Positions 24,535 through 32,183 of a stretch of DNA of 34,500 nt are shown here, piece after piece. Every line of letters starts with the position of its first letter. Positions within the stretch are counted from its first letter, which is position 1. Under the pieces are notes generated by a model. The model did not search any database. It was given only the letters and a program-made list of their open reading frames with translations, and was not told where the DNA came from. Both the position numbers and the translations under genes were made by a program. Source of the stretch: CAZHMN01 sp964533705 (lineage in GTDB: Bacteria; Electryoneota; B3-LCP); assembly GCA_964533705.1 (NCBI GenBank), contig CAZHMN010000026.1:1-34500 (forward strand), read 5' to 3'.

Positions 24535-24565
24535 GCGCCGAATCCCTGCACTCGGCGTCTTTTTT
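24535..24565 (+). terminator. Terminator of the trehalose operon
   Basis: GCGCCGA (24535-24541) pairs with TCGGCGT (24552-24558, one wobble), then a T run follows. It lies 20 bases past the treT stop. Confidence 0.75.
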
Positions 24566-24582
24566 GTCACCTGTGATAATTG

Positions 24583-24619
24583 AAAAAGGCTGCCTCAAGG
24601 CATTTTGGGCAGCCTTTTT
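24583..24619. terminator. Bidirectional terminator between treT and the metal-binding lipoprotein gene
   Basis: AAAAAGGCTGCC (24583-24594) and GGCAGCCTTTTT (24608-24619) form a 12-bp hairpin with A and T tracts, positioned between convergent genes. Confidence 0.88.
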
Positions 24620-24660
24620 CATCATACAAAAGCATAGTCTGGGTGTAGTGTGTCTCCCAC

Positions 24661-25131
24661 TTATTCGTGCATGTGCCCTTCGTGCCCGGTGCTATCGGGT
24701 TTAGCGGCTTCCATCAAATCGGCGCCGCACCCGGGACATTTGGTGACTTCGGAGTTGCCGGGTACAACGTAGGCGCAATTCGGGCAACCTTTCGGATTTG
24801 AAGCGCGCAATTCGGCGACCTTCTCATCCGGCATCTTTTCCAGATTCATACCGCATTGGGGACAACGTGCGCCCGGATGGTCGGTGACAACTTCGGGGTG
24901 CATCGGACAGGTATAGAGACTGTCCGCCGTGTAAATCGCCGCCAGGGCGCTGCCGACGGCTTTGCCTTCTTCATCAACGCTTCCGACGTATTGCGGTTCA
25001 GCGACTTGAGGTGCCTGCTCCACTTGCTGCGTCTGCTGTTCAGGTTGTTTTTTGGAGCAGCCTATCCCTCCAGTCAACAAGAGGGCAGCTATTCCTGCGA
25101 GGATAACGATTTGGAATATCGTCCGTGACAT
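24661..25131 (-). CDS. Periplasmic heavy-metal-binding lipoprotein
   Basis: A 156-residue lipoprotein (signal ending LTGGIGC, Cys25). Residues 73-97 are a heavy-metal-binding domain (HMBD, PF19335): Y-T-C75-P-M-H-P, then C90-P-Q-C93-G-M. A second zinc-ribbon-like module has C116-P-N-C119 and C132-P-G-C135. The C-terminus is His-rich (HEGHMHE). It probably sequesters or delivers copper or silver in the periplasm. It follows cusA, but a TATAAT promoter in the 127-base spacer can express it separately. The ribosome site is GGAGGAGG. Confidence 0.85.
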   Translation of the reverse strand: MSRTIFQIVILAGIAALLLTGGIGCSKKQPEQQTQQVEQAPQVAEPQYVGSVDEEGKAVGSALAAIYTADSLYTCPMHPEVVTDHPGARCPQCGMNLEKMPDEKVAELRASNPKGCPNCAYVVPGNSEVTKCPGCGADLMEAAKPDSTGHEGHMHE

Positions 25132-25197
25132 AGAGCCTCCTCCATTTCATTTTAAGTGGATATTTAACGATTGTACTCGCAGAGTTGAATGGTGTAA

Positions 25198-25225
25198 ATT
25201 ATACGACAATTATTGTTTTAATCAA
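25198..25225 (-). promoter_or_regulatory. Promoter of the metal-binding lipoprotein gene
   Basis: On the minus strand, TTGATT (25225-25220), 16 bases, then a perfect TATAAT (25203-25198). It lies 67 bases upstream of the start codon at 25131, so the lipoprotein has its own transcript in addition to any read-through from cusA. Confidence 0.65.
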
Positions 25226-25258
25226 GCAAATTTTTAAGATAATACTGTTGAAGTAGAT

Positions 25259-28200
25259 TTATTCCGGGTCGGCGAGTGCGTTCCGTTTGTTGATCAGAAA
25301 GTAGACCGCCGGCAGGATCAGCAGAGTCAGTATGGTGGAGGTTACCAATCCACCCACCATGGGTGCAGCGATTCTCATCATAATCTTCGAACCGGCACCG
25401 GAGCCGAACATGATGGGCAGCAACGCGATCAAGGTTGTGGATACGGTCATTAATTTGGGGCGTACACGCTCGACGGCTCCTTCCATGACGGCCGTCTTAA
25501 GCTGGGAAACGTACTGCATTCTGCTTTCCCGTTTCATGCGGTTATAGGCCTCATCCAGGTAAACCAGCATGACGACGCCCGTTTCAGCCGCCAGACCCAG
25601 CAGTGCAATGTACCCCACGGCCACCGCTACGGACATATTGAAGCCCAGGATGTACATCAGCCAGACGCCGCCCACCAGAGCGAAGGGCAGGGTGAACATG
25701 ACGACCAGCGATTCGGTGATGTTCCTGAAGTGGAGGTAAAGCAGAAAAAAGATTATTAAGATGGTAATGGGCACGACGATTCGAAGACGTTGAGCCGCCC
25801 GTTGCATGTATTCAAACTGCCCTGACCACACCAGCGAGTACCCACCCGGAAGCTGGATTTCATCGCCCACCACTTTTTGTAATCGGGATACAAATCCCCC
25901 GATGTCACTTTCACGGGTATCAACATAAACCCATAGAGTCTTGCGGGCGTTCTCGGTTTTGATCATTGGCGGGCCATCAACAATGCGAATCTCGGCGAGT
26001 TGCCCTAAGGGAACCGTGTAGCCCGCGTGTGTCGGCACCAGGACGCGGCGGATATCGGAGAGATCATCCCGGCGTTCTCTCGGATAACGCAGGTTGACAG
26101 GGTAGCGGGCCAGCCCTTCCACCGTCCAGGTGACGTTCATCCCGCCCAGCGCTGATTTGATGACGTTTTGTACGTCGCCGATGGATAGTCCATGCCGGGC
26201 AATGCGATCGCGGTCAATGTCAATATCAATGTATTTACCCCCGACAACTCGCTCGGCGTAGACCGACGTTACGCCGGGGACACCACCCACGACGGCTTCA
26301 ATCTCTTCGCCGATCCGCGCCAGGGAATCCAGGTCGTCCCCCATGATTTTAATGCCCACCGGTGTCTTGATACCCGTTGAGAGCATGTCAATTCGAGTGC
26401 GGATAGGCATCGTCCAGGCATTGGTCAAACCCGGAATCTGAATGGCCGCGTCCAGATCGCGCACCAGCTTATCCATCGTCATCCCGGGTCGCCATTTCGA
26501 GCGATCCTGCTCCAGCATGATTGTGGTTTCAATCATCGAGAGAGGAGCGGGATCGGTGGCGGTTTCCGCCCGCCCGATTTTGCCGAAGACCGAACGCACT
26601 TCGGGGAAGGATTTGATGATGCGATCGGTTTGCTGCAGCAGTTCCGCCGCCTTGGCCGGTGAAATACCCGGAGGTGTCGTGGGCATATAGAGCAGATCCC
26701 CTTCGTTCAGGGGTGGCATGAACTCGCTGCCCAGCCTGCTGTAGGGAAATATCGTAATGATGAAGATGAGTATGCTGATCAAAATCACCGGGACCGGCCA
26801 GCGCAACACGATCTTGATCAGAGGGCGGTAGATGCGAATGAAGAAACGAGACAGTGGGTTCTTCTCCTCGCTGCGAATTTTGCCTCGAACAAAGAAAGTC
26901 ATTAGAACGGGGATAATAGTGATGGCCAGAATTGCCGATGCAGCCATGGCAAAGGTTTTAGTATAAGCCAGCGGGCTGAAGAGGCGGCCTTCCTGAGCCT
27001 GCAAACTGAAAACCGGCAGGAACGAAACCGTGATGATGAGCAGACTGTAGAACAGTGCCGGCCCGACTTCCTTCGCAGCAGCAGAGATGATCTCGGTTTG
27101 CGGCTTTTTGCCCCGGTCTCGATTCAGGTGCTTGTGGGCGTTTTCCACCATGACCACGCTGGCATCCACCATAACGCCGATGGCAATGGCGATGCCGCCC
27201 AACGACATGATATTGGCGTTGATGCCCAGAGCGTTCATGGCGATGAACGAGATCAACACGCCGGACGGCAAGGTGAAAATGGCGACTAAGGCGCTGCGGA
27301 CGTGCAGCAGAAAGATCAGGGTGATAAGCGCCACCACGGCCATTTCCTCCAGCAGCTTCTCGCGCAGTGTGGCGATAGCTCGCAGGATAAGAGCGCTGCG
27401 GTCGTAAGCCGGGACGATTTCCACGCCTTCGGGCAATCCAGCTTTTAAGCTTTCTAATTTCTTTTCAACCGCTTTGATGACGGCCAGAGCGTTCTCTCCC
27501 CAGCGGATAACCACGATACCGCCGACCACTTCTCCCTCGCCGTTCCATTCAGCGATGCCGCGCCGCAATTCCGGCCCAACGCTGACATCGGCGACCTGTT
27601 TTAAGAGAATGGGTCGGCCTCCGGGGGTGGTCTCCAGTGATATCTTACCGATTTGGTCAATAATTTCCTCTTCGCTACCTCTTAGATAACCCAATCCGCG
27701 AATGAAATACTCCGTCTCACCCATCTCGATCAAGCGACCGCCTACGTCGAGATTTGAGGAAGCCAGTGCCGCTTTGACTCTATAAAGTGGAATGCCCAGC
27801 GAGGCCAGCCGATCCGGATCAACGGTCACCTGGTATTGTTTGACAAAACCCCCGATGGAAGCCACTTCTGCGATGCCCGGCACGGTCTGTAATTCGTAGC
27901 GCAAATACCAATCCTGGATGGAGCGCAACTCGGCGAGGTTGTGTTTGTCGGATTGCAGGGTGTATTCGTATACCCAACCCAATCCGGTGGCATCGGGACC
28001 TAACCTCGGAGTTACACCGGTGGGCATGCGTTCGGCTGCCTGGTTCAAGTATTCCAGCACGCGGCTGCGCGCCCAGTACAGGTCGGTGCCGTCCTCGAAG
28101 ATCAGATAGACCATGCCGAAGTTGAAGAAGCTGTACCCTCGCACGTCCTTGACGTAAGGCACCGATAGTAGCGCTGTGGTCAGTGGGTAGATGACCTGGT

Positions 28201-28393
28201 CTTCCACCACCTGGGGCGATTGACCGGGGTAATCGGCGATGACGATAACCTGAACGTCGGATAAATCGGGGATGGCGTCCACCGGGATGGTGAGCATAGC
28301 TCGGATGCCCAGTGCAACCACCACGATCGTAATCAAAACCACCATTAAGCGATTGCGAATGGAACCCTCGATGACTTTTTCAATCCAGGTCAT
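25259..28393 (-). CDS. cusA: CusA/CzcA-type RND metal efflux pump
   Basis: The inner-membrane, proton-driven pump of a tripartite heavy-metal exporter. At 1044 residues it has full RND length, with a first transmembrane helix (about 13-33), periplasmic loops, and the second helix cluster from about 340. The proton relay motif GGIAIAIGVMVDASVVMVEN has the conserved Asp in TM4. Copper/silver-type features are P-R-L-G-P-D-A-T-G-L-G-W near the central loop and P-I-R-T-R-I-D-M-L-S-T-G-I-K-T-P. This favours monovalent Cu/Ag export over Zn/Co/Cd, though specificity is inferred. It follows cusB on the minus strand after about 70 bases. Confidence 0.93.
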   Translation of the reverse strand: MTWIEKVIEGSIRNRLMVVLITIVVVALGIRAMLTIPVDAIPDLSDVQVIVIADYPGQSPQVVEDQVIYPLTTALLSVPYVKDVRGYSFFNFGMVYLIFEDGTDLYWARSRVLEYLNQAAERMPTGVTPRLGPDATGLGWVYEYTLQSDKHNLAELRSIQDWYLRYELQTVPGIAEVASIGGFVKQYQVTVDPDRLASLGIPLYRVKAALASSNLDVGGRLIEMGETEYFIRGLGYLRGSEEEIIDQIGKISLETTPGGRPILLKQVADVSVGPELRRGIAEWNGEGEVVGGIVVIRWGENALAVIKAVEKKLESLKAGLPEGVEIVPAYDRSALILRAIATLREKLLEEMAVVALITLIFLLHVRSALVAIFTLPSGVLISFIAMNALGINANIMSLGGIAIAIGVMVDASVVMVENAHKHLNRDRGKKPQTEIISAAAKEVGPALFYSLLIITVSFLPVFSLQAQEGRLFSPLAYTKTFAMAASAILAITIIPVLMTFFVRGKIRSEEKNPLSRFFIRIYRPLIKIVLRWPVPVILISILIFIITIFPYSRLGSEFMPPLNEGDLLYMPTTPPGISPAKAAELLQQTDRIIKSFPEVRSVFGKIGRAETATDPAPLSMIETTIMLEQDRSKWRPGMTMDKLVRDLDAAIQIPGLTNAWTMPIRTRIDMLSTGIKTPVGIKIMGDDLDSLARIGEEIEAVVGGVPGVTSVYAERVVGGKYIDIDIDRDRIARHGLSIGDVQNVIKSALGGMNVTWTVEGLARYPVNLRYPRERRDDLSDIRRVLVPTHAGYTVPLGQLAEIRIVDGPPMIKTENARKTLWVYVDTRESDIGGFVSRLQKVVGDEIQLPGGYSLVWSGQFEYMQRAAQRLRIVVPITILIIFFLLYLHFRNITESLVVMFTLPFALVGGVWLMYILGFNMSVAVAVGYIALLGLAAETGVVMLVYLDEAYNRMKRESRMQYVSQLKTAVMEGAVERVRPKLMTVSTTLIALLPIMFGSGAGSKIMMRIAAPMVGGLVTSTILTLLILPAVYFLINKRNALADPE

Positions 28394-28439
28394 GATTTCG
28401 CCTTATTCTGAATAACCATTTGTTAGTTCCGGCATTAAA

Positions 28440-28458
28440 CTCGTAAGAGTCTCCCGAC
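28440..28458. repeat. 19-base element shared with the repeat at 34120
   Basis: CTCGTAAGAGTCTCCCGAC at 28440-28458 matches CTCGTAAGAGTCTCACGAC at 34120-34138 in 18 of 19 positions. It lies in the spacer between cusB and cusA. Confidence 0.6.
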
Positions 28459-28462
28459 ATGA

Positions 28463-29683
28463 TCAATGCTGATGCGCCGCTTCTCCCGCTTTTCGCTGTT
28501 GAAGGCGCCGCTGAATCGCTTCCTGGAGTGATGCTTCGCTGTCCAGCAGGAATTGAGCGGAGGTGACGACTTGCGTNNNNNNNNNNNNNNNNNNNNNNNN
28601 NNNNNNNNNNNNNNNNNNNNNNNNNNNNNNNNNNNNNNNNNNNNNNNNNNNNNNNNNNNNNNNNNNNNNNNNNNNNTCAACTTTTCCGGTTAAGGTGAGG
28701 CCGGGATCGTAAGGTGAGCGGACTTCGACTTTATCGCCGCTGCGAACCCAGGGGAGTTCGTATTGGTAAATCTGGGCCTCCACCCAGATGGGATCCAGCT
28801 CTGCGATTTTGAAGCAGTTCGTTCCGGGCGTTACTGCGCCACCTTCCACGGCGTTTTTGTGTAGCACAATACCGCTGGCCGGGCTGATTAGGGTCAGAGT
28901 ACGACGCACCACACCGCTGCTTTCCAGTTCTTTAATCTGCTCGTCCGATATATCCCATAATTCCAGTCTGCGCCTGGCGGATTCCAGCAGGTCCCTGCCG
29001 CTACCGCTAACGCTTGGAATACCGCTCTTCCCCAGAGTCCGGGCACTCTGATAAGCGAGCAGGTATTCTTCCTGAGCGGCCACTAATTCAGGGCTGTAGA
29101 TGTCCAGCAGTGGATCCCCTTTTCGCACCATCTGTCCCGTTCGGGAAACGTATAATTTCTCGATCCAGCCGGAGATTTTATGGTTGACCAGGTATTCCTT
29201 ATCTTCCGCCACGGTGACGATCCCGTTGGTGCGCAGCACCACGGAGAGATCCCGCCGCTCTACGGGAACCGTCGTCACGCCGATGTTTTGCAGCGTTACC
29301 GGATCTACTTTTACCACACCGCTCTGCAACTCATCCTCGTAAACGGGCACCAGATCCATGCCCATGGGCGATTTCCCCGGTTTATCTGAGATATAATTGG
29401 GATCCATGGGGGCAACCCAGTAGGCGATCTTGCGTTCACCGCTCGTCGTTCCCTTCTCGGCGGGGCTGCTGACCGGCGTCAGATCCATTCCGCATATGGG
29501 GCAGATCCCCGGCCCCTCCTGGATGACATCGGGATGCATGCCGCAGGTGTAGAGCTGCCCGGCCTCGGGTTCATGCGCTGCAGTCCCTTCCGATCCGGGT
29601 CCTGTTGTAAGCAGGTAGACATTCACGATCACGCTGATGGCCAGCATGAATATCAATATACTGAGAACAGGTTTATTCTTCAT
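28463..29683 (-). CDS. cusB: CusB-type membrane-fusion adaptor, with HMBD domain and assembly gap
   Basis: This links the RND pump to the outer-membrane channel and hands over metal. A signal anchor (about residues 6-26) precedes the heavy-metal-binding domain with C47-G-M-H-P and C61-P-I-C64-G-M-D. A second, degenerate copy (88-116) has W-V-A-P-M-D-P and K-S-P-M-G-M-D, Met-rich rather than Cys-rich. Then come the barrel-sandwich hybrid with GWIEKLYVSRTGQMVRKGD, a hairpin of two helices, and DPIWVEAQIYQYELPWV. A 100-N gap removes part of the beta-barrel; about 100 or more residues are absent compared with the family, so the gap is likely longer than 100 bases. The end (VVTSAQFLLDSEASL) is normal for CusB. 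It ends in a His-rich AAHQH. Confidence 0.9.
   Translation of the reverse strand: MKNKPVLSILIFMLAISVIVNVYLLTTGPGSEGTAAHEPEAGQLYTCGMHPDVIQEGPGICPICGMDLTPVSSPAEKGTTSGERKIAYWVAPMDPNYISDKPGKSPMGMDLVPVYEDELQSGVVKVDPVTLQNIGVTTVPVERRDLSVVLRTNGIVTVAEDKEYLVNHKISGWIEKLYVSRTGQMVRKGDPLLDIYSPELVAAQEEYLLAYQSARTLGKSGIPSVSGSGRDLLESARRRLELWDISDEQIKELESSGVVRRTLTLISPASGIVLHKNAVEGGAVTPGTNCFKIAELDPIWVEAQIYQYELPWVRSGDKVEVRSPYDPGLTLTGKVXXXXXXXXXXXXXXXXXXXXXXXXXXXXXXXXXXTQVVTSAQFLLDSEASLQEAIQRRLQQRKAGEAAHQH
28577..28676. other. Assembly gap of 100 N inside cusB
   Basis: Exactly 100 N. The missing beta-barrel and membrane-proximal segment of CusB should need about 300 bases or more, so the drawn length is probably too short. 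Confidence 0.95.
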
Positions 29684-29697
29684 GGCAATACCCTGTG

Positions 29698-31077
29698 CTA
29701 TTTCTTCTCTCCACTTTCTGAAGAAGCTGTTAGATAACTGTCACCGACTAAGGCGGCCAGAGCAGCGCGCACTTTCAACCGATCACGCACTCGTGCAAAA
29801 CGTTCCAAGCGGGCTTCATATAGAGCTCTTTCCGCCATCAAGAGGGCTTCGAAATCCACTTTACCAACCGCGTATTCGGCTGTGGTGGCAGCTAAAGTGG
29901 CCTGCGCCTGCGGTTCTATGCCTTGAAGGTATAGATTGATCTGTTTGTCTAAACGGCCGTCTTCATCCAGTAGTCTCTCATATTGGAAGCGCAATTCCAG
30001 TTCCAGAGCGCGCTGCTGGTAGGCGACCTGTCGGCTGTAGGCCCTGGCCTCCTGGACTGCAGGTCCCTGCTTGCGGGAGCCGTATATGGGGACAGTAATT
30101 CCCACTGAAGCGCTGAAAAAATCGGGTCTCTCCAGGCCTTCCGGCGAATCCTGGCGAAATCCGTAAACGATGCCCAGATTCAGATCCGGCCACCAGTTTC
30201 GGTGGGCAAAGGAAACGCGCTGATTGGCGGCGGTTAGTTCAGAGTTCATACGCTTCAAGTCAGGATTTTGCCTCAGCATTTGACCCAGAATTTCTTTTTG
30301 GCTGATGCGAGGGAAGGTTTCGATCAAGCCGGCCGGCGGCTCCGGTAGATCATCAGCTTCCCGGCCCAGAAGAACGGCCAGACGGCGGCTGCTGGTCAGA
30401 GCTGTTTGCTGCACACCCGCAAGCCGATCCTCGAGACGGGTTCGTTCGGTGGAAGCGCGCAAAACGTCCTGCTGCAAACCCTGACCGGTCTCGTATTTCC
30501 GCCGCGCTACCGCAATGAAGTCGTCCATGAGCCCGATTTCCGCTTCGACGATCTTTATTGATTCCAACTGGAAGGCCCAATCGTACCAGGTGTTAATAAT
30601 TTCCGCAGCGAGGGAGAGCTGCTGAGCTTTTTCTTCATATCGCAGGGCGTCAGTATGCGATTCGGCTATCTTAGAGAGAATGGATGTTTTACCTCCCAGA
30701 GGGATGCGCTGCCCTAACTGAATCCAGGCGGCCGTCATGGGCTCCTGATCGAATGCGAAGTTGTCAGCCGGCAGGTTGGCGATGCTGAATCCCAGAGTCG
30801 GATCGGGCCAGGAACCCACCTGAGAGATGCGTTTCTCAGCAGCCTCCACCATACTGCTCAGGGCTACAAGATTGGGATTTGCCTTCAGCCCCTCCTGAAC
30901 GTATTCGGAGAGAGTGGAGTCCAATTCGATGATCTGCGCTTTGGGAGATAGCGGGAGAAGGGCGAAAAGTATCGCCGAAACTGCGGTTAATGATATGAAT
31001 TGATGTTTTGCCGCGAGTTGAAAGAGGTATCTCCACCACACTTGAGGACATGTCGAAGTATAACTTCCAACCATCAT
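29698..31077 (-). CDS. cusC: TolC-family outer-membrane efflux protein (CusC-like)
   Basis: The outer-membrane channel of the metal exporter, 459 residues. A signal peptide appears near residues 28-47, after an unusually long polar N-terminus starting MMVGSYTSTC, so the true start may be further in. It has two repeats of the TolC helical hairpin: the first with E-A-A-E-K-R-I-S-Q-V-G-S-W-P-D-P, the second with N-S-E-L-T-A-A-N-Q-R-V-S-F-A-H-R-N-W-W-P-D. The order on the minus strand is cusC, cusB, cusA, with 14 and 69-base spacers. The ribosome site GGGGA is adjacent to the ATG at 31077. No metal-responsive regulator is encoded in the window. Confidence 0.9.
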   Translation of the reverse strand: MMVGSYTSTCPQVWWRYLFQLAAKHQFISLTAVSAILFALLPLSPKAQIIELDSTLSEYVQEGLKANPNLVALSSMVEAAEKRISQVGSWPDPTLGFSIANLPADNFAFDQEPMTAAWIQLGQRIPLGGKTSILSKIAESHTDALRYEEKAQQLSLAAEIINTWYDWAFQLESIKIVEAEIGLMDDFIAVARRKYETGQGLQQDVLRASTERTRLEDRLAGVQQTALTSSRRLAVLLGREADDLPEPPAGLIETFPRISQKEILGQMLRQNPDLKRMNSELTAANQRVSFAHRNWWPDLNLGIVYGFRQDSPEGLERPDFFSASVGITVPIYGSRKQGPAVQEARAYSRQVAYQQRALELELRFQYERLLDEDGRLDKQINLYLQGIEPQAQATLAATTAEYAVGKVDFEALLMAERALYEARLERFARVRDRLKVRAALAALVGDSYLTASSESGEKK

Positions 31078-31111
31078 TTATCCCCGGTTTTTGCGTCCTT
31101 TTTGAAGCGTG

Positions 31112-31122
31112 AATTGTCAATT
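31112..31122. promoter_or_regulatory. Small palindrome upstream of the metal-efflux operon
   Basis: AATTG-T-CAATT lies 35 bases upstream of the cusC start, within an AT-rich stretch that should hold the operon promoter. I found no convincing -35/-10 pair. A regulator binding here would be plausible but is unproven. Confidence 0.25.
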
Positions 31123-31233
31123 ATGATATGATACGAGACTTATCGGTAATCGTGGGATACTCATCCTTGATGGTCGCCATCCATATCCCTCGGTCATTTG
31201 TCTCCACTAAATATTGAATCTTGATCAGAATAA

Positions 31234-31259
31234 GAAAAAAGCGGATTTTGTATCCGCCT
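31234..31259 (-). terminator. Terminator of mobA
   Basis: Read on the minus strand, GCGGAT...ATCCGC forms a 6-bp hairpin with a 5-base loop, followed by TTTTTT. It lies 43 bases past the mobA stop. Confidence 0.7.
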
Positions 31260-31302
31260 TTATGATCAGCATTCCTCTAATCTTTAATCTTAATGAGGTC
31301 AA

Positions 31303-31908
31303 TCAGTCTTCTATCTGAGCTCTTGAAGCCAGGTCTTCTGGAGTATTAATATTCATAGGACGATGAGAACCGTCTCGTGCGTTCACGACCTTGGTGCGAA
31401 GCCTTTCAATTCCACGATACAAAGCCAATTCACCCTTATTAAGCCGCTCAGCCCAAAAGGCCACCGTTCTGGTGTTATAGAGTGCAACCAGAGGTTCTAC
31501 CCAACCCTTGAAACTTAGGGCGATCACATCCCAATGTTCATCAGCAGATTGTAACAGCGCCTCGATTTCGGATCGGGTTAAATGAGGCATGTCAACCGGC
31601 AGAACCAAGGCCCATTCAGCGTCACAATGCCTTAAACAAGAGACCAGACCGCCAACCGGCCCTTTGTCCGCTATGGCATCCTTGAGTATTTCAAAGTCCC
31701 CAAATAGATGGCTGTTAAGATTATCTCCTACCAGTGCCGGTCTTTCACCGAGGACGCTTTCGAGCAGCCGGATACTCTTCTCGATCAGCGATATTCCATC
31801 AACTTCGATGAATCGCTTATCCCGTCCCATGCGGCTGCTTTTCCCGCCCGCCAGGATGTAACCCCGTACGTTTTGAATGAAAGCCTCTTTCTTCTTCGCG
31901 ATCAGCAA
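31303..31908 (-). CDS. mobA: Molybdenum cofactor guanylyltransferase MobA
   Basis: This attaches GMP to molybdopterin, giving the guanine dinucleotide cofactor of DMSO-reductase-family enzymes. The 201-residue product has the nucleotidyltransferase motif LAGGKSSRMGRDK (19-31), K-G-P-V-G-G-L (82-88) and VDMPHL (105-110, usually CDMPFL), and ends with N-I-N-T-P-E-D. The start is unusual: the only standard codon is TTG at 31908, which directly abuts the strong GGAGG (31913-31909) with no spacer. A later ATC at 31902 has perfect spacing, and the family N-terminus starts only about 13 residues further on. Other Mo-cofactor genes are not visible, so it acts with enzymes encoded elsewhere. Confidence 0.9.
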   Translation of the reverse strand: MLIAKKKEAFIQNVRGYILAGGKSSRMGRDKRFIEVDGISLIEKSIRLLESVLGERPALVGDNLNSHLFGDFEILKDAIADKGPVGGLVSCLRHCDAEWALVLPVDMPHLTRSEIEALLQSADEHWDVIALSFKGWVEPLVALYNTRTVAFWAERLNKGELALYRGIERLRTKVVNARDGSHRPMNINTPEDLASRAQIED

Positions 31909-31995
31909 CCTCCGTTCTGTGTGTTACGAATTCTGTTGTCTGGTTTCTGAGCCAGAATTTAATATCAATACTCTTCAGGATTGGGCCGGTTCCTT

Positions 31996-32044
31996 AGCAA
32001 GGCGGAGATCTGACGCCCACTCCATAAGCGGGTCGCCTTTTGCT
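31996..32044 (-). promoter_or_regulatory. Structured element in the mobA leader
   Basis: AGCAAGGCG (31996-32004) can pair with CGCC-TT-TTGCT (32034-32044), leaving a 29-base apical region with a further GACGCCCAC/GCGGGTC partial pairing. It lies about 90 bases upstream of mobA, downstream of a possible minus-strand promoter (TTTACG 32123-32118, TACGAT 32100-32095, 17-base spacing). I could not match it to a known riboswitch, including the Moco motif, from memory. Confidence 0.25.
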
Positions 32045-32106
32045 TCCTGCCCACAAGCGCGCGTCTCTATCAATTGTAATATTTTGCCTTTTGAATCGTA
32101 TTTCGC

Positions 32107-32135
32107 TTGATTTCCTGCGTAAATATCCTTATTTT
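32107..32135 (+). promoter_or_regulatory. Promoter of the carboxypeptidase gene
   Basis: TTGATT (32107-32112) and TATTTT (32130-32135) are 17 bases apart, 49 bases before the ATG. It overlaps a candidate divergent promoter for mobA. Confidence 0.5.
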
Positions 32136-32183
32136 AAATGGTAAAGCCTGAATGCGGTTATTTATATTCAACCGGAAGTTACC

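Noticed and set aside
25259..28393. Several plus-strand ORFs opposite cusA
   Set aside because: They are shadow frames of a well-conserved coding sequence and show no protein motifs or ribosome sites.
31909..32183. 6S or SRP-type RNA between mobA and the peptidase
   Set aside because: The stem-loop lacks the conserved features of these RNAs as I know them, so only an unassigned structured leader was listed.
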